Shown here: in pieces, positions 23,865 through 34,971 of the stretch
How positions within the stretch are numbered: position 1 is the stretch's first letter
How the letters are laid out: every line of letters starts with the position of its first letter
Assembly (NCBI GenBank): GCA_030844895.1
Contig: CM061233.1
Coordinates: forward strand, 92,155,563 to 92,219,562
Source: Ambrosia x helenae
Lineage: Eukaryota; Streptophyta; Magnoliopsida; Asterales; Asteraceae
Reading direction: 5' to 3'
Length of the DNA: 64,000 bases
The notes under the pieces: model-generated
What the model was told of the DNA's origin: nothing
The model's database searches: none
The model's input: only the letters and a program-made list of their open reading frames with translations
Made by a program: the position numbers and the translations under genes

Positions 23865-24072
23865 CTGAAGAAGGAAGAGAATCCCACTTGAGGGTCACAG
23901 AAATAGAAAACATCCCTCAATCAGGATCAACCTAGGAGACTAGCCTGGTCCCTTACACTTTAGCCTTTGATCAATCTAAAGTGAATATAGTGAAATGGTC
24001 ATTTACTCATTCAAACTCAGTATTGATCACAAGAAGAGATCATTCAAGTAAGGTCTTCAAATCTGTAAATGA
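23865..24072 (+). pseudogene. Sirevirus extra-ORF tail (older copy), first part
   Basis: This segment aligns by eye with 52097-52290, the end of the extra ORF in the better preserved Sirevirus copy. Shared phrases include GAATCCCAC followed by GAGGGTCAC or GAGAGTCAC, and CCCTACACTTTAG. The frame is broken by at least one stop (AACCTAGG near 23930). It is interrupted at 24072 by the CACTA element and continues at 27556. It is the 3' remainder of an older family member lying upstream of LTR1. Confidence 0.8.
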
Positions 24073-25150
24073 CACTACAACAAAAAGGGCTTTTAAGGAC
24101 CTTTTGTGTGGGACGCTTGTAAAATGGGGTCCTAAAAAACTATTTAATAGGACGAATGAACTTTTGGGGTCCTTTTATAATATACGCTACTAAACCAGTG
24201 TCCTAAAAAGTTATTTAATAGGATGGATGATTCTTTGGGGTCCTATTATCATATAACTTAATAAGACCCTTAAAATGTAGATCCTAATAAAGTAATTTAT
24301 AAGACATTTAGTTGTGGGTGTCCTATTATGTGGTAATGTAATAGGACACTTGATCACTGGGGGTCCTATTATAACATAACTTAATACGACACTTTGTAGT
24401 TAAGTCATAAATGTTTGATGTTATAGGACCGTTTCTAGTAGAAGTCATATAAGAACATAACTTAATAGGACACTTGACACATGGGTCTTATAACTTTAAC
24501 CTTTATAGGACGCTTAATCATTGTGATGTTATTCTAATACACCATAATAGAACACATGATATTTGAGTCATAAAACATCAGTTTTATAGGACGCTTTTTC
24601 ACTAGAGTTTTATTATAACATAACTAAATGGTATACTTAACATTTGAGTCTTATAACTTTAACTTTTATAGGACGCTTAATCATGATGGTGTTATTATAA
24701 TACACCGTAACATTACCCTTGATATTTTAGTAATAATAAAAAAAACACGTAGAAAACTTATCTATTGCATACAATATCTATACTACATTATAACATGAAA
24801 TTAACAGTTTTTCCGTTATACTGGGCGTCGAATATTTAGTTAAATCTTGCTGAAAATGGTTTTGGCCGTCTTGGCTTAGTGTGTAGTCGGATGTTATGCG
24901 TTGTTAAGTTACTGGCTTGATTAATTATTTGATTTATATTAGAACTGAATCAAGCCTTACATTACGAGATCAACAACTAGTTCCATACAATATTCAAATT
25001 AAACTAATATCGATACAAATAATTAACGAAATACGAACTATATAGTACAATATGCTATAATGTCTTTTGCAACTTTGTCTCATAAAAAAACCAAAAGAAT
25101 CCACTGGTAACAAGCTAAAAAAGAGCATATTACTAATTAACTAAATTAAA

Positions 25151-25384
25151 TTATGAAGCAACTTCAAATAGATCTTCATCTTCATCGAAAACAAAGATAT
25201 TCTTGTCAACAACAGTCCCATTTAAACCTCGTCTAACCAATTCAATATTCATATTTTCATCAAGTTGAGGATCCATAGATGTGTCACTTTGCAAATGTGT
25301 TTCCACATCATCAAGCCCTGTTTGTTCATTCATGTCATAAGAATCTCTAGGCGTTGTCTTGATTACAACTTTCCATCCTTTAGA
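25151..25384 (-). pseudogene. TNPD-type transposase C-terminal tail
   Basis: A minus-strand frame reads SKGWKVVIKTTPRDSYDM followed by an acidic stretch (DDVETHLQSD, FDEDEDLFEV) and a stop at 25151. The GWKVV-KT-PRD-YDM phrase resembles the conserved C-terminal tail of CACTA TNPD/TNP2 transposases. The catalytic DDE region and everything upstream are missing. The homology stops at about 25384, exactly where the plus-strand TNPA-like frame begins, so an internal deletion seems to have removed the 5' parts of two divergent genes. The call rests on motif recollection and the element context. Confidence 0.6.
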
Positions 25385-26831
25385 CAAAATTTGATATTCC
25401 AGAGGATGCTGAAGGATGGGTATTGAAATCATTTGGGAAGAAGGTCAAGAACTGGAGGGCAAGAGTTAAGGAAAGCTACTATGATCCGTCTTTGTCACTT
25501 CAGGAACAAATAAATTTTAGGCCAAAACAAGTTCAAAAAAAACAATGGAGGAGACTTGTGAAGTATTGGAATAAAACAAAGTCTAAGGTATGAAATAACC
25601 TTACACTTCAAATATAAATCCTCAAAATTTGGGATGTTACAATTAGTTTATTTCTCATTATGATATTTTATTTTCTATTGAAGATGGTAAGTGAAAAAAA
25701 CAAGGTGAATCGGTCAAAAAAGAAGATGGTGCAAGTTACGGGTAAAAAAAGTTATGCTCGAGTCCGTGAAGAGTTAAAGGTGATTGTATGAAATAGTGCA
25801 ATTCTTAATGTAGCATGTCGATATCCGTTGTTACTACTTATTTTCTTTTTATTCAAACAGGCATCTGTGAGACAAGACCCAAGTCGATTGGAAATGTTTC
25901 GTGCATGTTTCTCCAAACATGGAACTACAAAAAATGTGGAAGCTGCAAATGCAATTGTAAGTAATTTCTTATATATTCATATACATATCTTTTCTTTATG
26001 TTCTTGATGTTGTTAAAAATACATATCTTATTTTTGTTACTATATCTAATACAGGCACAGATGCAACAACTTAGTTCTAATCTTCCTGATGGTTCGATCG
26101 ATAAGCCTGGACCAGATGATGTTTTTTCTAAAGTAATGGGGAAAGATCGAAATGGTGATGCAGTCATGTATGGTCTGGGTGTTCGTGCTTCTGATGTTTG
26201 GGGTGTAACATCAAGTCGTTCAACATGTCGTAGAGAAAACATCCAATTGAAGTCTAAATGTGAAGAACTTACTAGTACTGTGGCTCGGTTACAAGCCCAA
26301 GTATCGGAGATTAAAGGGAGTACGGATGGTCCTAGTGTTCCACCTCTTACATCACCACATTTTCCCATTGCAACCAATGGACCTCCACGTTTACGGGTAT
26401 TTTTCTATATAAATCTTTTTTTTTTTGTGAAACGTTACTTGTACTATTGTGACTAGAGTTTGATATGTTTGTTGAAAACTAAAATCTAGGTCGGAGATGA
26501 AGTTGTCCTCAAAAGCATTCTAAACTCTGCCGAGATTGTAGCAAGAGGATGGGTGAAGAGCTTGGACCCAAATGAGCTAGTTGGTGGTACAGAGATTGGA
26601 CAAGAATGGTGTGAGGTAAACGTTCAAGTAGCAATAAAAATAGATGAAAAGTTGGTGAGACCATATGGGTTATTTTCCACAATTCAAGATTGTATTGGTG
26701 CCTCCATTGCATGGCCTTGTCCTTTCATCTCGGTATGTAATTATTAATTTTGTGATACGAATAATTTTAATAATCTGGAACTTAATGCTTATACACGGAT
26801 GGTTTATTTGTAGGTAGTCCGTGAGGATTGA
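25384..26831 (+). CDS. TNPA-like (Transposase_24 family) gene, 5' truncated, six exons
   Basis: Six blocks are joined by introns with GT and AG ends, every junction in phase 0: 25384-25587, 25684-25779, 25861-25956, 26055-26396, 26490-26732 and 26814-26831, ending TGA. The first exon (FDIPEDAEGWVLKSFGKKVK, then QWRRLVKYWN) and the KSYARVREE and KHGTTKN motifs fit the plant En/Spm Transposase_24 domain. The fourth exon ends in a heptad-like coiled-coil region (about ENIQLKSKCEELTSTVARLQ). The fifth, VGDEVVLKS to WPCPFIS, is the basic-domain type found at the end of TNP1 proteins. These proteins bind subterminal repeats and assist excision. The start codon is missing: a TAG lies just upstream at 25381. 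No internal stop is seen. Confidence 0.8.
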
Positions 26832-27555
26832 TGACACATGATGACTCAGGATTCTATGCTGCTTATCTCTTTCGTTGCTTTTAGTTTCTTTGTTAAATGT
26901 TACAAAACTTTATGTTGGATGATGCTATAACTTATTCATGTTTAGTGTTTTTGTTATGAATATGTTTATTTGAAATATAATAAAGTTTTATTTCTTTCGT
27001 TAGTTGATGTTATATACAGTATATCATAAAATTGTGTGTGTATATGTTTAAAAAACCGTTGTATCATGACTTGTGAGGACTTTCAAATTTGGTCCTATTA
27101 AAGTGTACGAATATGCTTTTCTTAGGACGCTATATTGTTTGTTCATTGACATCTTATGCGACCATAAAACTGGTTTCATAATCTTATTTGAGATATTAGG
27201 ACCCCTTTTTTGGTACTAATGCTTCTATAATGTTACATCATAAGGGTCCTATAACTTAATTTTTTAGGACTCTTGTATGTGTATTAAAAGATTAAAACTA
27301 GGTAAGCACATGTTAAAACCTTGTAAAAGTGTCCTAATATGTTTTATTAGGAGTTTTTTTTGGGACATATTATGCGACCATAAAATTGGTTTCATAATCT
27401 CATTTGAGATATTAGGACGCTTTTTAAGTTTCGTGACTTATTACGACCCCCTTACATGAAACGCTTTTACCGTTGGTCCTATTAAATAAAAGGTCCTATA
27501 AAATAACATTTTAGGACACTTTTGTGCGTACTAAAAACCCATTTTTGTTGTAGTG

Positions 27556-27748
27556 TGAACTGAAGAATCTATCCACAAAAGACTTGCTTACCATCCAGCA
27601 CTTGAACCAGAACAATGATCTCTTACTAAAGAACAACTGCAACAACTCAAGACTTCCATGTTCAGAGAAATTTGGAAGATGCTTGATGGCAGAAAAAAGA
27701 GAATAAAGGATTAGATAAGGTTTTGGCTTCATCAATCCAGGGGGAGAT
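27556..27748 (+). pseudogene. Sirevirus extra-ORF tail (older copy), second part, with polypurine tract
   Basis: After the CACTA element the older tail resumes (GAACTGAAGAATCTATCCAC, matching 52300 onward). It ends in frame debris and then CAATCCAGGGGGAGAT, the polypurine tract used to prime plus-strand DNA. The same tract precedes LTR2 and LTR3. LTR1 follows directly. Confidence 0.85.
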
Positions 27749-28437
27749 TGTAAGGTCAAAAAGGATTAATGAAACCACTTTTGGAAACCTTAGTCTAATT
27801 TCTATTTGTGTAAATAAAGCTCAGTATAGAAACTACTGAAGAAGAAGATCGAAAGTACTGAAGAAGAAGATATCAAGTGCTGAAGAGTAATGATCAGAAG
27901 TTCTGAATTCTAACCAGACAAGTCAACTGAAGAACTACTGAAGACAAACTACTCATCAGTAGTTTGTCAATCATCAGCTGTTCTAATAGAAGCTTCCCAT
28001 CGCCATAGTACTTCAGTAGTTTAGTATTATATTGTTTTGTTAAAGTCTTTGTACAAGTTCCAATACAACAACCTGTTGTAGTATTGTTTTGTATTATCTT
28101 TTAATCAACTTGTATGTATTTGCTATTCTATAAATAGATGGATTAATCCTATTATTTTAGACATCGATTTTTACTGAAATCCTTCAAGGGCTTTATAATA
28201 GAAATATCATTTCACATATGAGAATCTTTCACAACACTTATTGTTATATGCATTCAATTGTTTAGATTCTCATTAACTGCTTTAGTTCATTAAATCCAGG
28301 GCGAGTAATAACTCCTGTTGAAAGTGAAACTTTACCTTGAACACTTTACTTATTCCGCTATGCAAATCTGTTTTGATATATTTACAACACACAATTGCTC
28401 ATGAATAAGAACTGTTAAAGAACATACTGATCCAACA
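27749..28437 (+). repeat. Sirevirus LTR1, the oldest copy
   Basis: It begins TGTAAGGTCAAAAAGG and ends ACTGATCCAACA. It is clearly homologous to LTR2 and LTR3 but noticeably diverged. It carries a TATA box (TATAAATA at 28129) and the palindrome with arms CAAACTACT and AGTAGTTTG (27945-27966). It is preceded by a polypurine tract and followed by a primer-binding site, so it serves as both a 3' and a 5' LTR in sequence. Confidence 0.9.
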
Positions 28438-28457
28438 ATTGGTATCAAAGCATCTGG
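28438..28457 (+). other. Primer-binding site after LTR1
   Basis: ATTGGTATCAAAGCATCTGG is complementary to the initiator Met tRNA 3' end apart from one change (TGGTATCAAAGC for TGGTATCAGAGC). Confidence 0.8.
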
Positions 28458-28593
28458 TTTATCTGATCAAATATCAATCTAACAAATTGAGAATCAGACA
28501 CAGGCTCTTATTGATATTCAATAAAGGATAAAAGTTCACTTTTCGAAACATCCATCACATTGAGAAAAACTTGACAAATCAAAACTCTCAAAA

Positions 28594-29890
28594 ATGAATC
28601 CTCATAATACTGGATCTGCCAATAAGCCTCCTATGCTTGTTCATTCTGAATATAACATATGGCAAAAGAGAATGCCACATACTGTTTCACAGCAAAATAC
28701 TAGCTGTTGGAGGTCTGTCATGTATGGACCCATAAACCAGTAAATATTAATTTAGAAACTAAAGTTGAAATACCAAAGGAACCAAAAGACTTCACTGATG
28801 AAGATTTCCTTAAACTTGAGGTTGATGCTAAGGCTTTTACTATGTTGGCAATGGCACTCCCAAATGAAATCTACTCTGGACTTTTACATTGTGAAAGTGC
28901 CAAAGAGCTTTGGGATTGCCTAAAAGAACAGTTTGGAGGAACTGATGAGGTGATTGCCAATACCAGAGAAATCCTTGCTCAGCAACATGAAAAATTTACT
29001 CATATTAATGTGGAAACTTTAACATAACAATTTGAAAGATTCTCCTCATTAATCTTTGAGTTAAAGTTAAATCGTCAGACCTACACAAATGTATCTATGC
29101 TTCATAGATTTTTAAGGTCTCTACTAGAAAAATGGGAAACTTACTCTATAGTTCTCAGATCTGGACCAGATTTTAACTCCCTTACTCTTACAAAATTACA
29201 TGGGAGATTGTTGACTTTTTAAAGGCAAAATTCTGGCAAAACAGCTATTGACTATGTTCCAGGTAGTACAACACTTTTAGGACAAGACTCACCTTCTTGT
29301 TCAAATGATTTTGGATCCTTTGATCACATTGACAAAACTGCTGGGATCTCATCAGAAAGATCATATCCAGCTTGTGACAATGATGAAAATAGTCAAACTG
29401 CTGATAACATGTGTTTTATAATGGATGATTTAAAAAATTTCAATAGTGATGACTTGGAAGTAAATGGACATTTTACACCAACTGGCCATGTTAAGCATAA
29501 AAACTAACAAATTTTATAAAAGGTCAGGAAGGAAAATTCCAGGACTAAACAACTCAACAAAAGTTGGTTTTGACAAATCAAAACTTAGATGTCACAAGTG
29601 TCAAAAGTTGGGACACTTTGCTAGAGAGTGTAGAAGCTTTGGCTTTAACCAACCACAATCTGGAAATTAGTTTAACACAAGTTATAATAGGACTAATGGA
29701 ACACAGGGAAGTACACATTTTGTACAGGCACAAGCTCCACAAATCCAATATATGCCCGAGATACAATATGTTAAAATGCCTGCCCAACAACAACAGGGCC
29801 AACAACAGACGCCTTTCATTCCAGCTACTCAAAAACCTCCACAAACTCAACAACTCTCTCAACAAAGTCTTTTCACTTTAAGGTATGTTG
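28594..29890 (+). pseudogene. Sirevirus copy 1 gag, N-terminal half
   Basis: The start ATGAATCCTCATAATACTGG matches the copy 2 gag start. The frame is broken by a 1-bp loss near 28735, a TAA near 29023 and a small deletion near 29220. Recognisable gag features are the LALLWD-type segment (here CESAKELWDCLKEQFGG) and a CCHC zinc knuckle (CHKCQKLGHFAREC, about 29588-29632). Gag builds the virus-like particle around the RNA. The region is cut at 29890 by a Gypsy element, and the rest of gag resumes at 34972. Confidence 0.85.
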
Positions 29891-32534
29891 TGTAACACCC
29901 CAACCGATGGCGGAAACATCGGGGTGCCACGTAGTGACGATTGCTCAATATCTCATGGTGACTAATAAATGTTTCGATATATTGATTAAATAAATTACAA
30001 ACATTTGCATACAATTCAAATAGGATCAAATAACAATAATAAGTTTAATTAAATTTAATCTAAGGCTTCAGCTCCTATGTGATCCACAAGCAAATGCTAA
30101 AACTTCCAAGCAAAACTGAATACCTGAAACATGATAAGTTTTGGAAAATAGATAGTACGCGTGAACATGATCTACTGGTAGCTCAAGTCATTGTTTTGTA
30201 CAATCAACCCTTGTGTCGACTGAGACCTAACTCACAAGTTAGTTAAATGTTGTTACTGTTTCGATCATCCCTGAATTTATGCGGAGGATGGGCTTGTCAG
30301 ACCTATAGCGCTATAATCTACACAGGCGGATTGATCAAAGTTAATGAATGTACTGAGGCGGACTATATACCACAACCAGTTCACAAGTATATAAGTTTAT
30401 AGTATGATGCTAAAATGTAATTGCACAAGTTTCAAACATGTTTCACCCCAAAAATGTTGAAAACAGTAAAAAGTGGGGATATGTAAACTCACCTCAAGCA
30501 AGCAAATAAATATTCGCAACACAACGAACAGCTAGCAATATAATTCACAAGGAACCAACCTAGATGATGCAAACAAAGTCTAAGAATAAACATGTCTTAA
30601 AAGTCTACGGTTTCCTAGATCGAGCGATAAGGGTTTTCTAGTTTTGGGAAAAGACGCTTAAATGTTAATGGTTTAGTTAAAATATAAAAATAATATTTAA
30701 AATATTATTATCTTTAAATAGACTAAAAGATATAACTCTTAAAAGTATGAAAAATATTTTCTATAAATTATTACCTATTTATTTTCAATAAAACAATTTA
30801 TTCATAGAAAATATTTAAATAAAACAATAGAATAAAATATAAAACTACATATTTCTTTTTTTTTTTTCATGAAAAGTTTATATCTTTGATCCATTATACT
30901 AGAAATAATTTTAGAAAAAAATTGACTTTTAAATCATCAAAAACGGATTTTGTATGAGTTATTTATGAATAAACGAGATTTATATCAATATAATTAGAAA
31001 ATAACAAATAATAAATAAAAAAAATTCCAGTTTCAGAAAACATTGTACAAAACCGGTACTCAAAAGACTAGAACTCGAGACCTTGGATACGAAACCAATT
31101 GTGGCAACCATCTGATCTACACGATCAGTTGGTTATGAATCAGAAGTAAACGTTTTAAACCCTTAACTAACTTAATCCCTTTTTAATTAAAAATAACAAA
31201 ACAGGGTAGAACCCGGGTAGGCTATGTGTAATACCATCGGACAGACCAGCTGATCTATCAGGTGGTTGTTTATTTGATTCGAAAATATATAACAAGTCTG
31301 TTACGATGTCATCTTCCGCAAGTCAAAAACCCATACCAGACCCGACTTAAGACCCAATCATTTAACCCTCATAACAACGATGTTTTATGATAATTATTGA
31401 GGGGTTTTGATACACAACCTAAATCGACTCCACCTATACTAATTAATTAAATGGAATTGTACCAGAAGCGATGGGCAAGCAAATAGATTCGATTCTAGCT
31501 ATCTGGGCGACAAACAGAGGTGTTTGATTGTGTTTGCGAGTGGATGAATAACAAAGGGCATGAGGGGTTCAATATATATAGGGTCATAACAGCTAAGATA
31601 AACGAATTTGAATGGAAAGAGATAAAGGTTAATCGGTTTGATAAAATTCAAATTAGTAGAATATCCATAAATTTATTTGCGATTAACGAGGTTCAGTAGT
31701 CCGTCACATAGATAAGCATGAATTTAGAATCCATTTGATAGTTCTAGAATTTTGTTTGAAGATCAGGTTGTTAATGAGGTTAGATAGATACACCCAAACA
31801 TGGTTGAATGTTTTTAGGATGGGTCAAAGGTCTTCTTGGGTTGGGTTAATATAACCAACATATATATATATATATATATATGTTTTTTATAAGTCTCGTA
31901 AGGAACATATATCTATATATATTAAATTAAGTGTTATAGAAAAATGTATTAAGTCAAAGATTAGAATAAACTAGGATTCTATTACTCCGCGCTTCGCGGC
32001 GGGAGCTCCTGTTGTCCTGAGGTTTGGTGGACGTCAAAGATCGCGCGTCGCTATGGGACTGTTATTCTCACGTGGTCTTATAAAAATACTTGCAGCTAAA
32101 AGCTAAAATTTTGGTGGTCAAAGTTTGAAATCATAAAAGCTAAAAGTTTGGTGGTCTAAGTTTGGTAGCCAAATTGAAAGGAAATAGTTATATTAGATTT
32201 CTCAACCCGGGAAATTCCTGGGGTATAATCTAGTAGTCAAATAAAACAACAAATTATGATAAAGTAACATGAATATATTTAATATAACTTAAAATACCAT
32301 TCTCTAAATATCCCTTACGTGTCGGTCAAAAAAGTTAGAAAAGTAGGCATAATAGTGGAGTTGTTTTCCCTTCATTGGTTAGTTGTGTACATGTTAGGGG
32401 TATGCACTCGTGGCTTATTTTAGCGAAAGACAATGTAGAAGTGTCTTTGGTTTAATAGATACATATAATAAAAAATAAATAATAATTGAGAAAATATCCT
32501 AATCGGAAAATTACATAAAATACGAAGGGTTACA
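29891..32534 (-). repeat. Gypsy 3' LTR (complete, 2644 bp)
   Basis: On the minus strand it begins TGTAACCCTTCGTATTTTAT and ends GGTTGGGGTGTTACA. It is preceded on that strand by the polypurine tract at 32535-32549. A (TA)n run lies at 31858-31882. A Helitron-like 3' signature (CTAG plus CCGCGC/GCGGCGGG hairpin) at 31972-32005 is present in the other LTR copy too. Degenerate tRNA-like phrases occur at 31060-31240. No gene is seen in it. Confidence 0.9.
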
Positions 32535-33472
32535 GTCTCCCCTACTTTTGAGAATTTCATCCCGAAATTAATGCGGGAGAGACTTTAAAAAAATTATTGT
32601 AGATATCAAAGGTCGCATGATTAATTTTTAAAGAGAAACAAGGGACTTGAAAGGTAGAGTTGGTAGTTTTCAAAGGATCAAAGTTATAGGATAAATGTCT
32701 AAGTTGTAACAAATGATGGGAATTGGAGTATGTGGTATAAGAATTCAAGTTTTAAGAGGACACTATCAAAGAGTTTTAGATGGAAAAATTATGTTGATCG
32801 AATCTTGATAATATAAAGACTTACAACAAAAACAAGGGCCAGTCCTGAGTCGATCCTCATTCTCATTTCGATGCACCATTAGCGTTTATATATAGGGTGT
32901 ACCGTAGCTAACCCACCACGCCTTTGGTGTTTCGAAAGTGTACTGTACATCTCCCCAGTTAACCAAAATAGAATTACACACCACCTTAACGTACCTGTAA
33001 ATTCATGATTACGTTTCGGACCACAATCACCAATTTACCTTACATTAAGGTTTTATGTCCTTCTATGATCATAAACTACTTCTATACATTATGGCAAATA
33101 AGTTTCACAAAGATGATAAGTTTATGTTGATGTGAAGACAAACACGCTAGGTCATACAAACACACTAGGTCATAATGGTTTGTTAACACATTGATAGTAA
33201 TAAGAATATGCAAATAATCGCCACCAACAAACCTCCTAGGATTATGAATGGTCAAATTCCAAGTGTCATGTAATAAATATCATGAGAGTCAAATTTCAAC
33301 AAAGCATAGCATTGAAGATTTTAAGAACACCTAAATGATAATATCCAATATTAAAGTTTAACATAATCCAAAAAGAAAACCACATTAATAAGAAAACAAT
33401 TCAAATAAAAAGGGATAGGTGAGGAGCAAAAGTTTCAGCTTCTCCCAGATGATAGACTTTCCATTCCAAAGC
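32535..33472 (-). other. Gypsy internal non-coding region next to the 3' LTR
   Basis: Between the gag fragment and the polypurine tract there is no pol coding sequence. The only frames are short, and a TATATATA motif near 32900 has no clear meaning. The region is either original 3' untranslated sequence or what remained after the pol deletion. Confidence 0.5.
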
Positions 33473-34012
33473 TTAGCCAATGCGAGTTGTGTCATTTGCA
33501 GTTGGAGGATTTTGATCTCGGTTTAACTTAGGGCAACGGTTGCGAAAATGGTTTGGATCACTGCACTCAAAGCACTGCCCATAATTGTATCTAGGGGGTT
33601 GACTAGGGTTAGCAGCTTGGTTTAGGGTAGCAGGTTGAGAAGTGATTGCAAGCTGGTTAGCATTAAGAATTACAGTTGAACGACAGGTATTGGCCAAATG
33701 TCCATATCTTCCACAACTTGTGCATAAAAGACACGGTGAGTTAGTAGAATGATGACGCTTGAATGTGTTGCACTGAGGTGCATTCCCATATGGCTTCTTG
33801 GTGGGACCTGCAGGAGCATTGGTGGAGACAGCAGTGAGGTTTGAAGTTTTGCGCTTCTTGTTACCAGTTGAGGGTTCAGGTTCAACCTCAATAGTTGCCG
33901 CAGTCTTAGAACTCTCTTCCTTTCCGCCTTTACCAACCAAGGTACCAGCTTTCACATGATTATCAGTTAAGGCGGTAGCCAAATGGATTGCATCTGCAGT
34001 CCTAGAACTCAA
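33473..34012 (-). pseudogene. Gypsy gag C-terminal fragment with two zinc knuckles
   Basis: A 179-codon minus-strand frame contains DAIHLATALTDNH near its start, a basic Ser/Thr-rich linker, then two CCHC zinc knuckles: CTSCGRYGHLANTC (about residues 98-111) and CFECSDPNHFRNRC (about residues 145-158). This is the nucleocapsid end of a Ty3/Gypsy gag, which coats the RNA. The N-terminal capsid part is missing because the frame is joined at 34014 to a truncated LTR, and the pol frame that should follow is absent. The frame is open but cannot encode a working gag. Confidence 0.9.
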
Positions 34013-34014
34013 GA

Positions 34015-34971
34015 GTATATAGGGTCATAACAGCTAAGATAAACGAATTTGAATGGAAAGAGATAAAGGTTAATCGGTTTGATAAAATTCAAATTAGTAG
34101 AATATCCATAAATTTATTTGTGATTAACGAGGTTCAGTAGACGGTTACAGAGATAAGCATGAATTAAGAATCCATTTGATAGTTCTAGAATTTTGTTTGA
34201 AGATCAGGTTGTTAATGAGGTTAGATATATACACCCAAACATGGTTGAATGTTTTTAGGATGGGTCAAAGGTCTTCTTGGGTTGGGTTAATATAACCAAC
34301 ATATATATGTTTTTTTATAAGTCTCGTAAGGAACATATATCTATATATATTAAATTAAGTGTTATAAAAAATGTATTTATTCAAAGATTAGAATGAACTA
34401 GGATTCTATAACCCCGCGCTTCCCGGCGGGAGCTCCTGTTGTCTTGAGGGTTTGGTGGACGTCAAAGATCGCGCGTCGCTATGGGACTGTTATTCTCATG
34501 TGGGCTTAAAAAAATACACGCGGCTAAAAGCTAAAAGGTTGGTGGTCAAAGTTTGAAATCATAAAAGCTAAAAGTTTGGTGGTCTAAGTTTGGTAGCCAA
34601 ATTGAAAGGAAATAGTTATATTAGATTTCTCAACCCAGGACATTCCCGGGGTATAATCTAGTAGTCAAATAAAACAACAAATTATTATAAAGTAACATGA
34701 ATATAGTTAATATGACTTAAAATACCGTTCTCTAAATATCCCCTTATGTGTCGGTCAAAAAAAGTCAGAAAAGTAGGCATAATAGTGGACTTGTTTTCCC
34801 TTCATTGGTTAGTTGTGTACATGTTAGGGGTATGCACTCGTGGCTTATTTTAGCCAAAGACACTGTAGAATTGAAGTGTCTTTGGTTTAATAGATACATA
34901 TAATAAAAAAATAAATAATAATTTGAGAAGATATCCTAATCGGAAAATTACATAAAATACGAAGGGTTACA
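34015..34971 (-). repeat. Gypsy 5' LTR, truncated (957 bp)
   Basis: It matches 31575-32534 of the complete LTR nearly base for base, and both start with TATATAGGGTCATAAC. The inner 1.7 kb of this LTR, the primer-binding site and the start of gag were removed by one deletion whose left partner lies in gag. The short shared TATAT at the joint suggests end-joining at microhomology. Confidence 0.9.

Larger units (their letters stand above)
24073..27555 (+). mobile_element. CACTA (En/Spm-type) transposon, deletion derivative
   Basis: The element begins CACTACAACAAAAA and ends TTTTTGTTGTAGTG, perfect CACTA termini, and is flanked by the 3-bp target duplication TGA (24070-24072 and 27556-27558). 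Both subterminal zones (24085-24720 and 27060-27520) are full of short repeats around AGGAC/GTCCT and GGACGC, where the TNPA-type protein would bind. At 3483 bp it is shorter than autonomous elements. It keeps a TNPA-like gene and only the tail of the TNPD transposase. It sits inside a Sirevirus extra-ORF tail. Confidence 0.97.
29891..34971 (-). mobile_element. Deleted Ty3/Gypsy element (Tekay-like), minus strand
   Basis: The element spans TGTAACACCCC to GGGTTACA and is flanked by the 5-bp target duplication TGTTG (29886-29890 and 34972-34976). It contains a full left LTR (29891-32534), a polypurine tract read on the minus strand (AAAAGTAGGGGAGAC), a gag fragment and a truncated right LTR. 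The motif TTTCGGGATGAAATTC just ahead of the polypurine tract is shared with the Tekay-like element at 60043. Protease, reverse transcriptase and integrase are all missing. Confidence 0.93.

Noticed and set aside
24776..24800. TCTATACTACATTATAA inside the CACTA element as a Helitron 5' end
   Set aside because: The match to the Helitron terminus ends after about 17 bases and the following sequence differs; no hairpin end pairs with it.
25925..26377. 150-codon minus-strand frame
   Set aside because: It is the antisense of exons 3-4 of the TNPA-like gene and crosses their intron.
29578..29865. Minus-strand Leu-rich frame opposite gag
   Set aside because: Antisense shadow of the zinc-knuckle region of gag.
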